Shown here: piece by piece, positions 9,693-17,685 of the stretch | Layout: every line of letters starts with the position of its first letter | Position numbering within the stretch: the first letter of the stretch is position 1 | Source of the DNA: Corynebacterium sp. | GTDB taxonomy: Bacteria > Actinomycetota > Actinomycetes > Mycobacteriales > Mycobacteriaceae | Length of the DNA stretch: 36,446 bases | Assembly: GCF_030530965.1 (NCBI RefSeq) | Contig: NZ_JAUMTY010000002.1 | Location: 70,891-107,336, forward strand | Reading direction: 5' to 3' | The notes under the pieces: generated by a model | What the model was told of the DNA's origin: nothing | The model's input: the letters and a program-made list of their open reading frames with translations, nothing else | Databases searched by the model: none | Position numbers and translations under genes: made by a program

Positions 9693-11053
9693 GATGAGAA
9701 CTCCTCTATTTGATCAGTTAATTGTGATGAGTTGTCAGGCGCGTCGGCATGACGTGGCTGTTGTGAAAGCCTCGCCGTGCGTCGGCCCCACATGTAAATA
9801 GTGATGGCAGCACCCACCATCCCGGCAGCAAGAACGATCCACGGAATCATTGCTGATTGCGTGGGGTGGTAGGCATTGTTTAAAAGCTTTCCGAGAAGTG
9901 GCGAAGTGATGAGAACGGCCGCCCCACCAACCGAATTGAGGACCCCGTAGTACGTCCCCAATTTGATGTTCTTCGCGTGTACTCCAACGAGGTCGCGCGC
10001 GATCGGGCTGACAATCATGTTTCCCACATTGAGAACGACGACGAAGGCGATGGCGGGAGCTAAGCTCCGGGACCACGGTGCGCACACTGCGACGATGGTG
10101 AACGAGCTAGCCATGATGAGAAAACCAACGGCCACCGCCCGCGTGGGGCTATACCGAGCAGCTACCCGGGCCAGCGGGACTTGAAGAATGATGACCCATA
10201 CCCCAGCAATGAGGAACATGATTCCCATCGATTGATCCGACCCCGTTCCTCGCGTCAATTCCACAGGCAGGGACAGATACATCTGGTTATAGGCGACGAG
10301 ACTCATGGAATATGCCGCTGCGAGAACGAGAAAACGGCGGTCTCGGAGGACATGGCTCCAGTCTTGTGTGATCGGTCCGCGCCGGGCAGGGTGGACCGAA
10401 GTGGGGAGCATGATCAAGTGAGTGATACCCAAAAAGACGAAGATGGTGGCTGCCGCGTAGCAGCAAATGTCGAACCCGAGAGGAAGGAGCAGTGCTCCAA
10501 TAAGCGGGCCTAGTCCAGAGCCGACGGTTGAATAGGCGGAATCTAAGGCAAAGATGTGGGCTCTCGTGCTCGTTCCTTGGGCTTCGAGGCGCGCTCCCGA
10601 GTCGGCCAATGACGTTTCGACGGCGGGAGAGAACAATGCGGCAGCAAAACCAATAATGACGACGCCGCCTATGAATCCGACGAGTGACCATGTGTTGGCC
10701 AGATTGTCGCTCTTTCCATTGACCGTGGCGTAATGGCTGGTCACGCCGGTTGTGATGAAGCCAAGTACGCGCAGAGAAATCCCCGTCAACAGGATAGGGC
10801 GCGCCCCATATTTATCTGTGAGCCCTCCGCCGAGAAAGAACAGCCCCTGTTGTGAAAATGTCCGCAAACCGAGGACTAAGCCGATCATTGTTCCGGCTTG
10901 GGCAAAACCATCTGCCAGGACGACCGCTAAGAAGGGCACAACAATATAGAAACCGATGTTGAACAGTAATTGGCTGATCAACAGCAGGTAGATATACGCG
11001 GGGAGCGGTTGTCTAGAGTTCCGACGACTTCCGAATAGCGATAAAGCTTTCAC
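9689..11053 (-). CDS. MFS transporter embedded in the ABC operon (putative exporter)
   Basis: About 454 residues with roughly twelve membrane segments. It shows the MFS drug-efflux signature around RTFSQQGLFFLGGGLTDKYG between TM2 and TM3. I chose the GTG at 11053 because GAGGAG lies 9 bases upstream; an in-frame GTG at 11062 has the same SD touching it. The gene then begins one base after the ATPase stop, and its own stop overlaps the binding-protein start. An MFS exporter inside a nickel/opine-type ABC operon recalls CntE, which exports staphylopine in Staphylococcus. Substrate and direction here are inferred; a drug or peptide exporter is the alternative. Confidence 0.85.
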   Translation of the reverse strand: MKALSLFGSRRNSRQPLPAYIYLLLISQLLFNIGFYIVVPFLAVVLADGFAQAGTMIGLVLGLRTFSQQGLFFLGGGLTDKYGARPILLTGISLRVLGFITTGVTSHYATVNGKSDNLANTWSLVGFIGGVVIIGFAAALFSPAVETSLADSGARLEAQGTSTRAHIFALDSAYSTVGSGLGPLIGALLLPLGFDICCYAAATIFVFLGITHLIMLPTSVHPARRGPITQDWSHVLRDRRFLVLAAAYSMSLVAYNQMYLSLPVELTRGTGSDQSMGIMFLIAGVWVIILQVPLARVAARYSPTRAVAVGFLIMASSFTIVAVCAPWSRSLAPAIAFVVVLNVGNMIVSPIARDLVGVHAKNIKLGTYYGVLNSVGGAAVLITSPLLGKLLNNAYHPTQSAMIPWIVLAAGMVGAAITIYMWGRRTARLSQQPRHADAPDNSSQLTDQIEEFSS

Positions 11054-11054
11054 G

Positions 11055-11792
11055 TCATACACCTCCTCGAAAAACTCGATCGGCGTGAATCAATTCCGTC
11101 GTCTGCGGAACATCTGAGCTACCAATCTCTGCTGCGGCTTGATCATCAACAATGCAACCATCGTCAAGGACGATGATGCGGTCACATGTCGAGACCATAA
11201 ACCTCACGTCATGGCCCGTTACCGCCACTGCGCACGATGATTTTTGCTGGTAGGCGCTTAGAACGCTCATGGTTGTTGTGGCGCTCTCCGCGTCGAGGGC
11301 AGAGACGATTTCGTCGGCAAGGACGACAGAGGGGCGGGTTGCGAGAGCACGAGCTAAAGCAACACGTTGACGCTGACCTCCGGATAACTGGTGAGGCCGC
11401 CGATGTAAAACATCCGTCGGGAGCCCTAATGAGCCGACAAGTTCCTCATAGTCGGGCGCTTCCACTCCTGCGATCAGCGTCGCTTCCCGGATGATGGACT
11501 GAACCGTGATGAGAGGATGCAAGGTGGCGTCTGGCTGTTGTGGAACAAATGCGCACCATCCACGGTGGTCAGAAGCTGTGCGAGCGCCGTCGTCTAACGG
11601 AAGGCTGCCCATTATCGCTCGCAAGAGGCTGGTCTTTCCGGAGCCCGACTTGCCGACGAACCCCACTTTTTCGCCGGCGTAGAGATCGCACGAACAATCA
11701 TGGAAACGCCCTTCGCACGTGGCGTCGTGTAAAGAAACAAGAGGAGATCCTGGGAGCTCCGACGGCTGGTTAGGAGGAGAAACTATCGGCAT
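11055..11792 (-). CDS. ABC transporter ATP-binding protein (NikE/DppF position)
   Basis: A 245-residue ATPase with Walker A GKSGSGKTS, Q-loop QQPDATLHP, signature LSGGQRQRVALARAL and Walker B VVLADEIVSALD. It is shorter than typical DppF/OppF (about 320 residues) and lacks the C-terminal oligopeptide-transporter extension. With the next ATPase it should form the heterodimer that powers the fused permease. The start overlaps the end of the upstream ATPase gene by 10 bases, and GAGGAG precedes the ATG. The downstream MFS gene starts one base after the stop, so the three genes form one translationally coupled unit. Confidence 0.92.
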   Translation of the reverse strand: MPIVSPPNQPSELPGSPLVSLHDATCEGRFHDCSCDLYAGEKVGFVGKSGSGKTSLLRAIMGSLPLDDGARTASDHRGWCAFVPQQPDATLHPLITVQSIIREATLIAGVEAPDYEELVGSLGLPTDVLHRRPHQLSGGQRQRVALARALATRPSVVLADEIVSALDAESATTTMSVLSAYQQKSSCAVAVTGHDVRFMVSTCDRIIVLDDGCIVDDQAAAEIGSSDVPQTTELIHADRVFRGGV

Positions 11793-12607
11793 GGGGCTCC
11801 TCTCCCTGCACTGTCCGTATGGTCGACGACGACACCGTCATCAATGTGTAGATGTCGTGTTGCTAGAGGAGCGAAACCAGAGACGTCATGCGTCGCCATT
11901 ACGATTGTTGGGTGATAGGCGTCATAAAACTCGCACAGGATATCCTTTATTGCTAATGAAGTGACGGGGTCCAGCGCACTGGTCACTTCATCTGCGATAA
12001 GGACGTCGGGTTGGTGGATTAATGCGAGGATAAGACAGGCCCTCTGTCGTTGGCCTCCGGATAATTCCAGGGGGTAACGGGAGCTATCCAGCCCCACGCG
12101 ATCGAGTAGAGCATTCGCATGGCCGATCGCTTCTCGTCGGGATTCTCCCGGTAGAGCGTATGAAACTTGTGTCCTCACAGGGGTAAGAGGATCAAGTGAC
12201 GTCGACGAATTTTGAGCACAAAAGCCAAGAGTTCCTGAGATCGAACAGTAACCAGTGGTTTGTATTCCCGCGTGGTGGGGGTTGTGATGTCGAGATGAAT
12301 GTACTGATGGCCGTGTACCGGCGTCGATAATTGAGTTGAGGAAAAGGCTTTTGCCTGCTCCAGATTGCCCCGAGACGACGACCCATTCCCCGGGGTTAAT
12401 ATGCAGCTCAGTGATGTGCAATAGCAGGTGGGAAGGCCGAGGATCGGCTGGGGTAGTAGTCGGTTCGGCGCTCAGTGGGACTAGCGAGAAATCCTTGAAG
12501 TCAATCGAGCCAGGAGAGTGGGGCGAATTAGGAGAGGTCGACTCCTCTGAGGAGCCTAAATCTCCAGGACTGCGACGTGTCGTGCTGAGATGCGCGGGCC
12601 AGACCAC
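11783..12607 (-). CDS. ABC transporter ATP-binding protein (NikD/DppD position)
   Basis: A 274-residue ATPase with Walker A SGQSGAGKS, signature LSGGQRQRACLIL and Walker B VLIADEVTSALD. The first 50 or so residues are Ser/Pro/Thr-rich and poorly conserved, so the true start may be downstream. The GTG at 12607 is preceded by GAGGAG at a long spacing of 11 bases. It is the first gene of the operon, and a sigma-A-type promoter lies just upstream. Like its partner it is short for the DppD family and lacks the usual C-terminal extension. The D/F assignment rests on gene order only. Confidence 0.88.
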   Translation of the reverse strand: MVWPAHLSTTRRSPGDLGSSEESTSPNSPHSPGSIDFKDFSLVPLSAEPTTTPADPRPSHLLLHITELHINPGEWVVVSGQSGAGKSLFLNSIIDAGTRPSVHSSRHHNPHHAGIQTTGYCSISGTLGFCAQNSSTSLDPLTPVRTQVSYALPGESRREAIGHANALLDRVGLDSSRYPLELSGGQRQRACLILALIHQPDVLIADEVTSALDPVTSLAIKDILCEFYDAYHPTIVMATHDVSGFAPLATRHLHIDDGVVVDHTDSAGRGAPCR

Positions 12608-12655
12608 AGGCTAACGTTCTCCTCAGTACAGGGGGCAAAGATTCGGACGTAGAAG

Positions 12656-12695
12656 ATCTTAAATCAACCGCAAATAATTGTCGATAAAGTATTGC
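12656..12695 (-). promoter_or_regulatory. Promoter of the ABC/MFS operon with an overlapping dyad
   Basis: On the minus strand, TCGACA (12684-12679) and TAAGAT (12661-12656) are separated by 17 bases, a good housekeeping -35/-10 pair. An imperfect dyad runs over 12670-12695, with GCAA-type ends (GCAAATAA on one arm, AGTATTGC on the other). It overlaps the -35, where a repressor could act. The regulator is not identifiable; a metal sensor such as Zur would suit the operon but no clear Zur box is seen. The promoter is inferred from sequence alone. Confidence 0.45.
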
Positions 12696-12722
12696 AAGGA
12701 GAACAAATAAGGGGTATGTAAG

Positions 12723-12752
12723 AAAAATCCCTGGCGTACTGGACGCCAGGGA
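12723..12752 (-). terminator. Rho-independent terminator of ahpC-ahpD
   Basis: A perfect 9-bp stem (TCCCTGGCG / CGCCAGGGA, 12728-12736 with 12744-12752) has a 7-base loop. On the minus strand it is followed directly by TTTTT (12727-12723). It lies about 45 bases beyond the ahpD stop, and also shields the transporter promoter from read-through. Confidence 0.85.
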
Positions 12753-12796
12753 AGAAAAACTCAGAGAGTCACACTGAACTCAAAGGGGTAAAAACT

Positions 12797-13321
12797 CTAC
12801 CGAGCAGCCTCGATCTGAATTGCCTGTGCCACACCCTGAATGGTTGCGGCAATCTTAACGGCCTCGAAAACCTGTTCCTTGGTTAGGCCTTCACTCGTCA
12901 CCGTCTTCTCGTGAGCCTTGGTGCAATCGTGGCAACCGTTGATGGTCGACACGGCGAGAGCCATGAGCTCGAAATCAACCTTGTCGATCCCGGACTTGTT
13001 GATGATGTTCATCCGCAGACCCATGCGGACCTGGGCATAGTCGGAGCCGAGGAACGACTTCGCGCGGTACGCGACGTTGTTCATGGCCATAATCGACGCT
13101 GCGCCGTAGGCGGCGTTGACATACTCATCGGAAAGATGCTGCGATGCTTCCTCAGCGATCTCCGAGATGATGGTGTCATTCCGCGTTGCTGCAGCAGTCG
13201 CGAGGAACGTGCCCCAGAGCTGCTGCTCCGACAGCTCGGTCGAGCGCGAGAGGGTGCCCAAGTTCAGTTTGAGGTCTTTCGCGTACTCCGGGAGACCCTC
13301 TTTAAGGTTGTCAAGTGCCAT
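12797..13321 (-). CDS. ahpD: AhpD, alkylhydroperoxidase / AhpC reductant
   Basis: A 174-residue AhpD of family length. The active site is Cys130-His-Asp-Cys133 with His137 and Glu118, the numbering of M. tuberculosis AhpD. The residue between the cysteines that is His132 in M. tuberculosis is Asp here. AhpD uses its CxxC, recharged through lipoamide-linked partners, to reduce AhpC, and has weak peroxidase activity itself. It is 75 bases downstream of ahpC on the same strand, has AAGGAC before its ATG, and is followed by a strong terminator, so the pair forms one operon. Confidence 0.96.
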   Translation of the reverse strand: MALDNLKEGLPEYAKDLKLNLGTLSRSTELSEQQLWGTFLATAAATRNDTIISEIAEEASQHLSDEYVNAAYGAASIMAMNNVAYRAKSFLGSDYAQVRMGLRMNIINKSGIDKVDFELMALAVSTINGCHDCTKAHEKTVTSEGLTKEQVFEAVKIAATIQGVAQAIQIEAAR

Positions 13322-13396
13322 TATGAACCGTCCTTAGTGATGGCGAGATAGTTTCGGTGACGACTGAGACAGTCGAATGGAGCTGGAAGTGAGTCT

Positions 13397-13993
13397 TTAC
13401 TTCAGCTCTTCGTTGAGAACATCCATCTTGTCGATGTTCTTGGTGGGGTCATTCTTCTGCCAGTTGCAGGCGCAGACTTCCTCGGACTGAAGTGCATCGA
13501 GAACACGCAGAACCTCGTCGACGTTACGTCCAACAGCGTCCGGGGTGACAGACACGAACTGGATGACGTTGTCAGGGTCAACGATGAAGGTAGCGCGGTC
13601 TGCAACGCCGTCGGCATTCTCAACACCAAGGGCCTTAATGAGGTCGTGCTTGATATCGGAAATCATCGGGAACGGAATCGTCTTCAGATCCGGGTGGGTT
13701 GCACGCCAGTTGAAGTGGGAGAACTCGTTGTCGACGGAGCCACCGAGGATTTGGGTATCGCGATCCTCGAACTCGTCATTCAGCTTGCCGAATGCTGCGA
13801 TTTCGGTGGGGCATACGAAGGTGAAGTCCTTCGGGTAGAAGAAGATGACACGCCACTTGCCCTCATAGGACTGGTTGTTGATCTCCTCGAAGTAGTCCTC
13901 AGGCTGGTTAGCGTTGACCTCGCGCAGGTCTCCGCCCTTCAGCGCGGTCAATTCGAAATCAGGGAACTGGTCACCGATGGTCAGCAATGCCAT
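13397..13993 (-). CDS. ahpC: AhpC, 2-Cys peroxiredoxin
   Basis: A 198-residue typical 2-Cys peroxiredoxin. The peroxidatic cysteine is Cys61 in DFTFVCPTE. The C-terminal resolving cysteine lies in VCACNW (Cys174/Cys176), as in actinobacterial AhpC with its extra cysteine. It reduces H2O2, organic peroxides and peroxynitrite in the cytoplasm, and is recharged by AhpD encoded next. The ATG has a strong GGAGG about 6 bases upstream. It is divergent from oxyR across 119 bases, so OxyR control is very likely. Confidence 0.97.
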   Translation of the reverse strand: MALLTIGDQFPDFELTALKGGDLREVNANQPEDYFEEINNQSYEGKWRVIFFYPKDFTFVCPTEIAAFGKLNDEFEDRDTQILGGSVDNEFSHFNWRATHPDLKTIPFPMISDIKHDLIKALGVENADGVADRATFIVDPDNVIQFVSVTPDAVGRNVDEVLRVLDALQSEEVCACNWQKNDPTKNIDKMDVLNEELK

Positions 13994-14112
13994 TGCTTCC
14001 TCCTACTTGAAAGTGTCATCGATTGGTTAATTATCTGACGCTATAAAGCATGGCATGATTTATCGGGTGTGTCAAGAGGTAAAACTTAAATATCTAGTGT
14101 ACAGTTATAACC
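13994..14112. promoter_or_regulatory. ahpC / oxyR divergent control region
   Basis: A 119-base, A+T-rich region between divergent genes. A TTGACA-like -35 reads toward ahpC at 14075-14070; no convincing -10 sits at the ideal spacing, though CATGCT (14052-14047) and TATAGC (14045-14040) are nearby. The stretch 14090-14110, around ATATCTAGTGTACAGTTATA, has partial dyad symmetry and is a candidate OxyR contact site. No ribosome-binding site precedes oxyR; TACAGT at 14100-14105 could serve as a -10 for a leaderless or nearly leaderless transcript. All assignments here are inferences. Confidence 0.4.
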
Positions 14113-15069
14113 ATGAATAATAGAGAGTATCGCCCGACAATCGCTCAACTTCGTGCCTTCGTGACCATCGCGGAGCACCGTCACTTTAGTACTTCAGCAG
14201 CGCGTTTGGGAATTTCGCAGCCGTCCCTCTCGCAGGCTCTCGTTGCTCTCGAGAGTGGCCTGAACCTACAGCTTATTGAACGCTCAACACGGAAAGTCAT
14301 TGTCACCTCGGCTGGGCAAGCTCTCCTTCCTTACGCACGCGCAGCTTTAGATACTACCGACGATTTCGTCGCCCATGCTCGAGGCGTCAGCGATTCCCCC
14401 TCGGGTCCGATCACGATCGGAATTATCCCCACCGTCGCGCCGTATATCCTTCCGCACCTTCTTCAACTCATCAACCTCGAGATGCCGGAAGTTCAGCCGA
14501 ATATCGTCGAAGAACAAACCCACCATTTAGTTGAAAGCCTGAAGCAGGGAACGATCGATGTCGCCGTGTTTGCCCTCCCGTCCGGTGAGGGTGGGTTAAT
14601 CGAGCAGCACCTCTATGACGAAGACTTTTTCCTCGTCGTACCAGAGGGGCATGAATTAGCTGGCAAGACAAATGTTGACCCGAAGGTACTCGAGGACCTC
14701 AACCTTCTTCTTCTCGACGACGGCCACTGCTTACGTGATCAAGTTCTGGATCTCTGCCGCCGTACTGGTAAAGGCTCAAAAGCAAACCAGGCTGTCACAC
14801 GAGTCGCTAGTTTGACGACGGTTGTGCAGTGTGTGGCTGGTGGATTGGGTTCCACATTGGTGCCTGCTTCCGCTCTGCCCGTGGAAGGACGCCAGGAGAA
14901 TATCGCGATCGCGAAGTTCAAGAAAGGCTCTGTGCCCTGTCATCGTGAAATCGGACTGGCTTATCGTTCCAGTACGTCTCCAAGTAGGGGAGAGCAGTTC
15001 CAGCACATTGGCCGACAGATTACGCGGGCTTTCGAAGAAGTGTCGCGGAACGCGAATGCTCTGTCCTGA
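14113..15069 (+). CDS. oxyR: OxyR, LysR-type peroxide-sensing regulator
   Basis: A 318-residue LysR-family regulator. The N-terminal helix-turn-helix (about 8-65) contains FSTSAARLGISQPSLSQA. The effector domain has Cys206 in DDGHCLRDQ and Cys215 in LDLC, the nine-residue spacing of the redox pair Cys199/Cys208 in E. coli OxyR. Oxidation to a disulfide changes its control of peroxide genes; in corynebacteria OxyR mainly represses catalase, dps and ahp-type genes. It is divergent from ahpC-ahpD, the obvious local target. No Shine-Dalgarno is visible before the ATG. Confidence 0.95.
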   Translation: MNNREYRPTIAQLRAFVTIAEHRHFSTSAARLGISQPSLSQALVALESGLNLQLIERSTRKVIVTSAGQALLPYARAALDTTDDFVAHARGVSDSPSGPITIGIIPTVAPYILPHLLQLINLEMPEVQPNIVEEQTHHLVESLKQGTIDVAVFALPSGEGGLIEQHLYDEDFFLVVPEGHELAGKTNVDPKVLEDLNLLLLDDGHCLRDQVLDLCRRTGKGSKANQAVTRVASLTTVVQCVAGGLGSTLVPASALPVEGRQENIAIAKFKKGSVPCHREIGLAYRSSTSPSRGEQFQHIGRQITRAFEEVSRNANALS

Positions 15070-15110
15070 TTGAGGCGTCGTAATTAGGGTGAGAGCTACT
15101 GATCCTGTAG

Positions 15111-17663
15111 CTAATCGCCCTCAACGATGCTGAGCTCAGAGAGCCGAACGTCGCCGGCCTCATCAGACGCATCAAGATCGACGGTTCCGGTGATGGCCCA
15201 ATCGTGATTGCCATCCGGATCGTCGATAATTTGTCGAACCGACCACGAACGCCCGTTTTCTTTGATGATGATCATGTCTGCGGACCGGGCAGATGCGTCC
15301 ACGCCTAAATCAGCGAAATTGTCGAAGTAATCGTCGAGTGCTGCTGGCCAATCGGGAGTGTCAGTTAGATCTTCGGTTGCTACGCGGTCGGTCAGTTCAT
15401 CGAGTTCGTCCTCTTTCTCGAAGGCAAAGAGCTCAACAAACCGGAAAAAGACGTTCCGAACCATACGCGTAAATGCCCGCGTATTGGCAGTGAGTGCACG
15501 TTCGCTACCATCACCGAAGGCACGTTCTTCAACTTCCTTATCGGTGATCGGAGTATCAGGATCAGCCATGCGATTCCATTCATCCAATAATGACGAGTCA
15601 ACTTGGATAATGAGTTCGGATAGCCAATCAATAATGTCGTCTAACTCATCAGTGTGATACTCCGCGGGGACCGTGTTGAGCAACGTCCGCCACGCGTCGG
15701 TGAGATAACGAAGAATAACGCCCTCTGACCTGGCTAAACCATAGGCTGCAATGAGGTCGGAGAAGTTCATTGCTCGCTCGATCATGTGGCGCACAACAGA
15801 CTTGGGGGAGAGGGAGAATTCTCGCGCCCACGGGTGACCTTCGCTATATGCCTCAAACGCCTCGTCAAGCTCCTCCTTAAGAGGCATTGGCCACGTAATG
15901 TCCTCGACGATCGCCATTCGCTCGGTATAGTCGACGCCCTCAGCTTTGAGCGCGGCAATCTCTTCGCCCCGCTCTTTCTTTTCCTGCGCCCGGAGTAGCG
16001 GCGACGGATCGTCGAGAATTGACTCCATCACGCTGATGATATCGAGCGTAAAAGTCTCGCTATCAGGATCGAGAATCTCCAAAGCAGCGACGGCAAATGG
16101 TGATAACGGTTGGTTCAATGCAAAGTCACGCTGCAATTCGTCGGTCACGTGACAATAACGACCGGTTTCATCTGGTGTGTCAGATTGCTCGATTATTTCG
16201 GCTTGCTTAAGGCCCCTGAATAAATCAATAGCCATATGAATATGGCGGTTTTGCTTTGCACGGCTTTCGTGATTACCACGTAGTAGGTGTTTCATGGCTT
16301 CAAAGCCATTCCCCGGGCGGGACAGAACGTTGAGCAACATGGAACTGGATACCGCAAATTGGCTGGTCATCTGTTCTGGCTCAGCGTTAATGAGGCGCTC
16401 ATAGGTGCTTTCGGCCCATGTTGCGCGACCTTCAGGTGCTGATTTCTTTCGCAGCTTCTTAAGTTTTTTAGGATCACTCCCGGCCTTCTGCCGTGCCTGA
16501 TAATTCTCAATTTCGTGTTCAGGTGCCTCGATGACGACATAACCCGCAGTATCAAAACCAGCGCGACCAGCTCGCCCGGCAATCTGGTGAAACTCCCTGG
16601 AACGCAAAACTCTGTGTCGCTGGCCATCGTATTTCGCGAGCCCACTAAAGAGTACCGTGCGGATAGGAACGTTAATACCCACACCGAGTGTGTCAGTTCC
16701 ACAAATCACTGTTAGTAAGCCAGCCTGGGCAAGCTTTTCGACGAGACGACGGTATTTCGGGAGCATTCCCGCGTGATGAACACCAATGCCTTGACGGACG
16801 AGACTGGATAATTGACGCCCAAATGCCGAGGAAAAACGAAAGTCCCCGATTGTTTCGCGAATTTTTTCCTTGGTCTCTGCGGAAATTTTCACATGTCCTT
16901 TGAGGGCTTGAGCACGTTCCGCCGCTTCCCGCTGTGAGAAGTGAACAATGTAAATGGGCGCCTTATCGTCTTTAATAAGCTCCTCAATTGTTTCGTGAAT
17001 AGGCGTGTAGACGTAAGAAAACGATAGGGGAACAGGTCGTTCAGTTCCATCAACGAGATCTGTATCCCGTCCCGTTCGAGCGCTTAAGTCTTTGCGCAGG
17101 AAAGTTGTGTCTCCCAAAGTGGCAGACATCAAAATAAATTGAGTCGATGGAAGTTCAAGGAGCGGAACTTGCCATGCCCACCCTCGCTGGGGATCGGAAT
17201 AGTAATGGAACTCATCCATCACTACCTGGTCTATCTCAGCATCAGGGCCATCGCGTAAAGCAATATTGGCTACGATTTCGGCAGTTGCACAAATAATCGG
17301 AGCTTTGCCATTGACAGTGGCGTCTCCTGTCATCATCCCGACGTTTTTCGCACCAAAGGCGTCGCACAGAGCAAAGAATTTTTCATTGACCAGCGCTTTA
17401 ATTGGTGCTGTATAGAATGTTCGCCTGTTATATGCAAGTGCGAAGAAATGCGCATATAAGGCGACAAGCGATTTTCCAGAACCGGTGGGGGTCGCGACGA
17501 TGACATTATCACCGGCTTCTGTTCCGAGGATTGCTTCTTCTTGGGCAGGGAAGAGGGTAATTCCTCGCGAGCGAACCCAGCTTCGAAATGAATCAGAAAT
17601 TGCTTCGTCGTATAAGGATTCGGGGACGTCAGCAAGGTCGGGAAGATAACTAGCTAGGTTCAC
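15111..17663 (-). CDS. Ski2-like SF2 helicase with C-terminal DUF3516
   Basis: An 850-residue DExH helicase. Walker A is ATPTGSGKS (57-65) and motif II is DEFH (150-153). Further on are MSATLGD (motif III), TDTLGVGINVP (motif V) and QIAGRAGRAGF (motif VI). The C-terminal half (about 450-850) matches the actinobacterial DUF3516 type, rich in Asp, Glu and Leu. These proteins are annotated as ATP-dependent RNA helicases, but their substrate is not established. The start is GTG with AGGATAGAG upstream. It follows the PAC2 gene by 22 bases on the same strand, forming a two-gene operon, and converges with oxyR. Confidence 0.93.
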   Translation of the reverse strand: MNLASYLPDLADVPESLYDEAISDSFRSWVRSRGITLFPAQEEAILGTEAGDNVIVATPTGSGKSLVALYAHFFALAYNRRTFYTAPIKALVNEKFFALCDAFGAKNVGMMTGDATVNGKAPIICATAEIVANIALRDGPDAEIDQVVMDEFHYYSDPQRGWAWQVPLLELPSTQFILMSATLGDTTFLRKDLSARTGRDTDLVDGTERPVPLSFSYVYTPIHETIEELIKDDKAPIYIVHFSQREAAERAQALKGHVKISAETKEKIRETIGDFRFSSAFGRQLSSLVRQGIGVHHAGMLPKYRRLVEKLAQAGLLTVICGTDTLGVGINVPIRTVLFSGLAKYDGQRHRVLRSREFHQIAGRAGRAGFDTAGYVVIEAPEHEIENYQARQKAGSDPKKLKKLRKKSAPEGRATWAESTYERLINAEPEQMTSQFAVSSSMLLNVLSRPGNGFEAMKHLLRGNHESRAKQNRHIHMAIDLFRGLKQAEIIEQSDTPDETGRYCHVTDELQRDFALNQPLSPFAVAALEILDPDSETFTLDIISVMESILDDPSPLLRAQEKKERGEEIAALKAEGVDYTERMAIVEDITWPMPLKEELDEAFEAYSEGHPWAREFSLSPKSVVRHMIERAMNFSDLIAAYGLARSEGVILRYLTDAWRTLLNTVPAEYHTDELDDIIDWLSELIIQVDSSLLDEWNRMADPDTPITDKEVEERAFGDGSERALTANTRAFTRMVRNVFFRFVELFAFEKEDELDELTDRVATEDLTDTPDWPAALDDYFDNFADLGVDASARSADMIIIKENGRSWSVRQIIDDPDGNHDWAITGTVDLDASDEAGDVRLSELSIVEGD

Positions 17664-17685
17664 GGCTCTATCCTAATAGTCTCGT

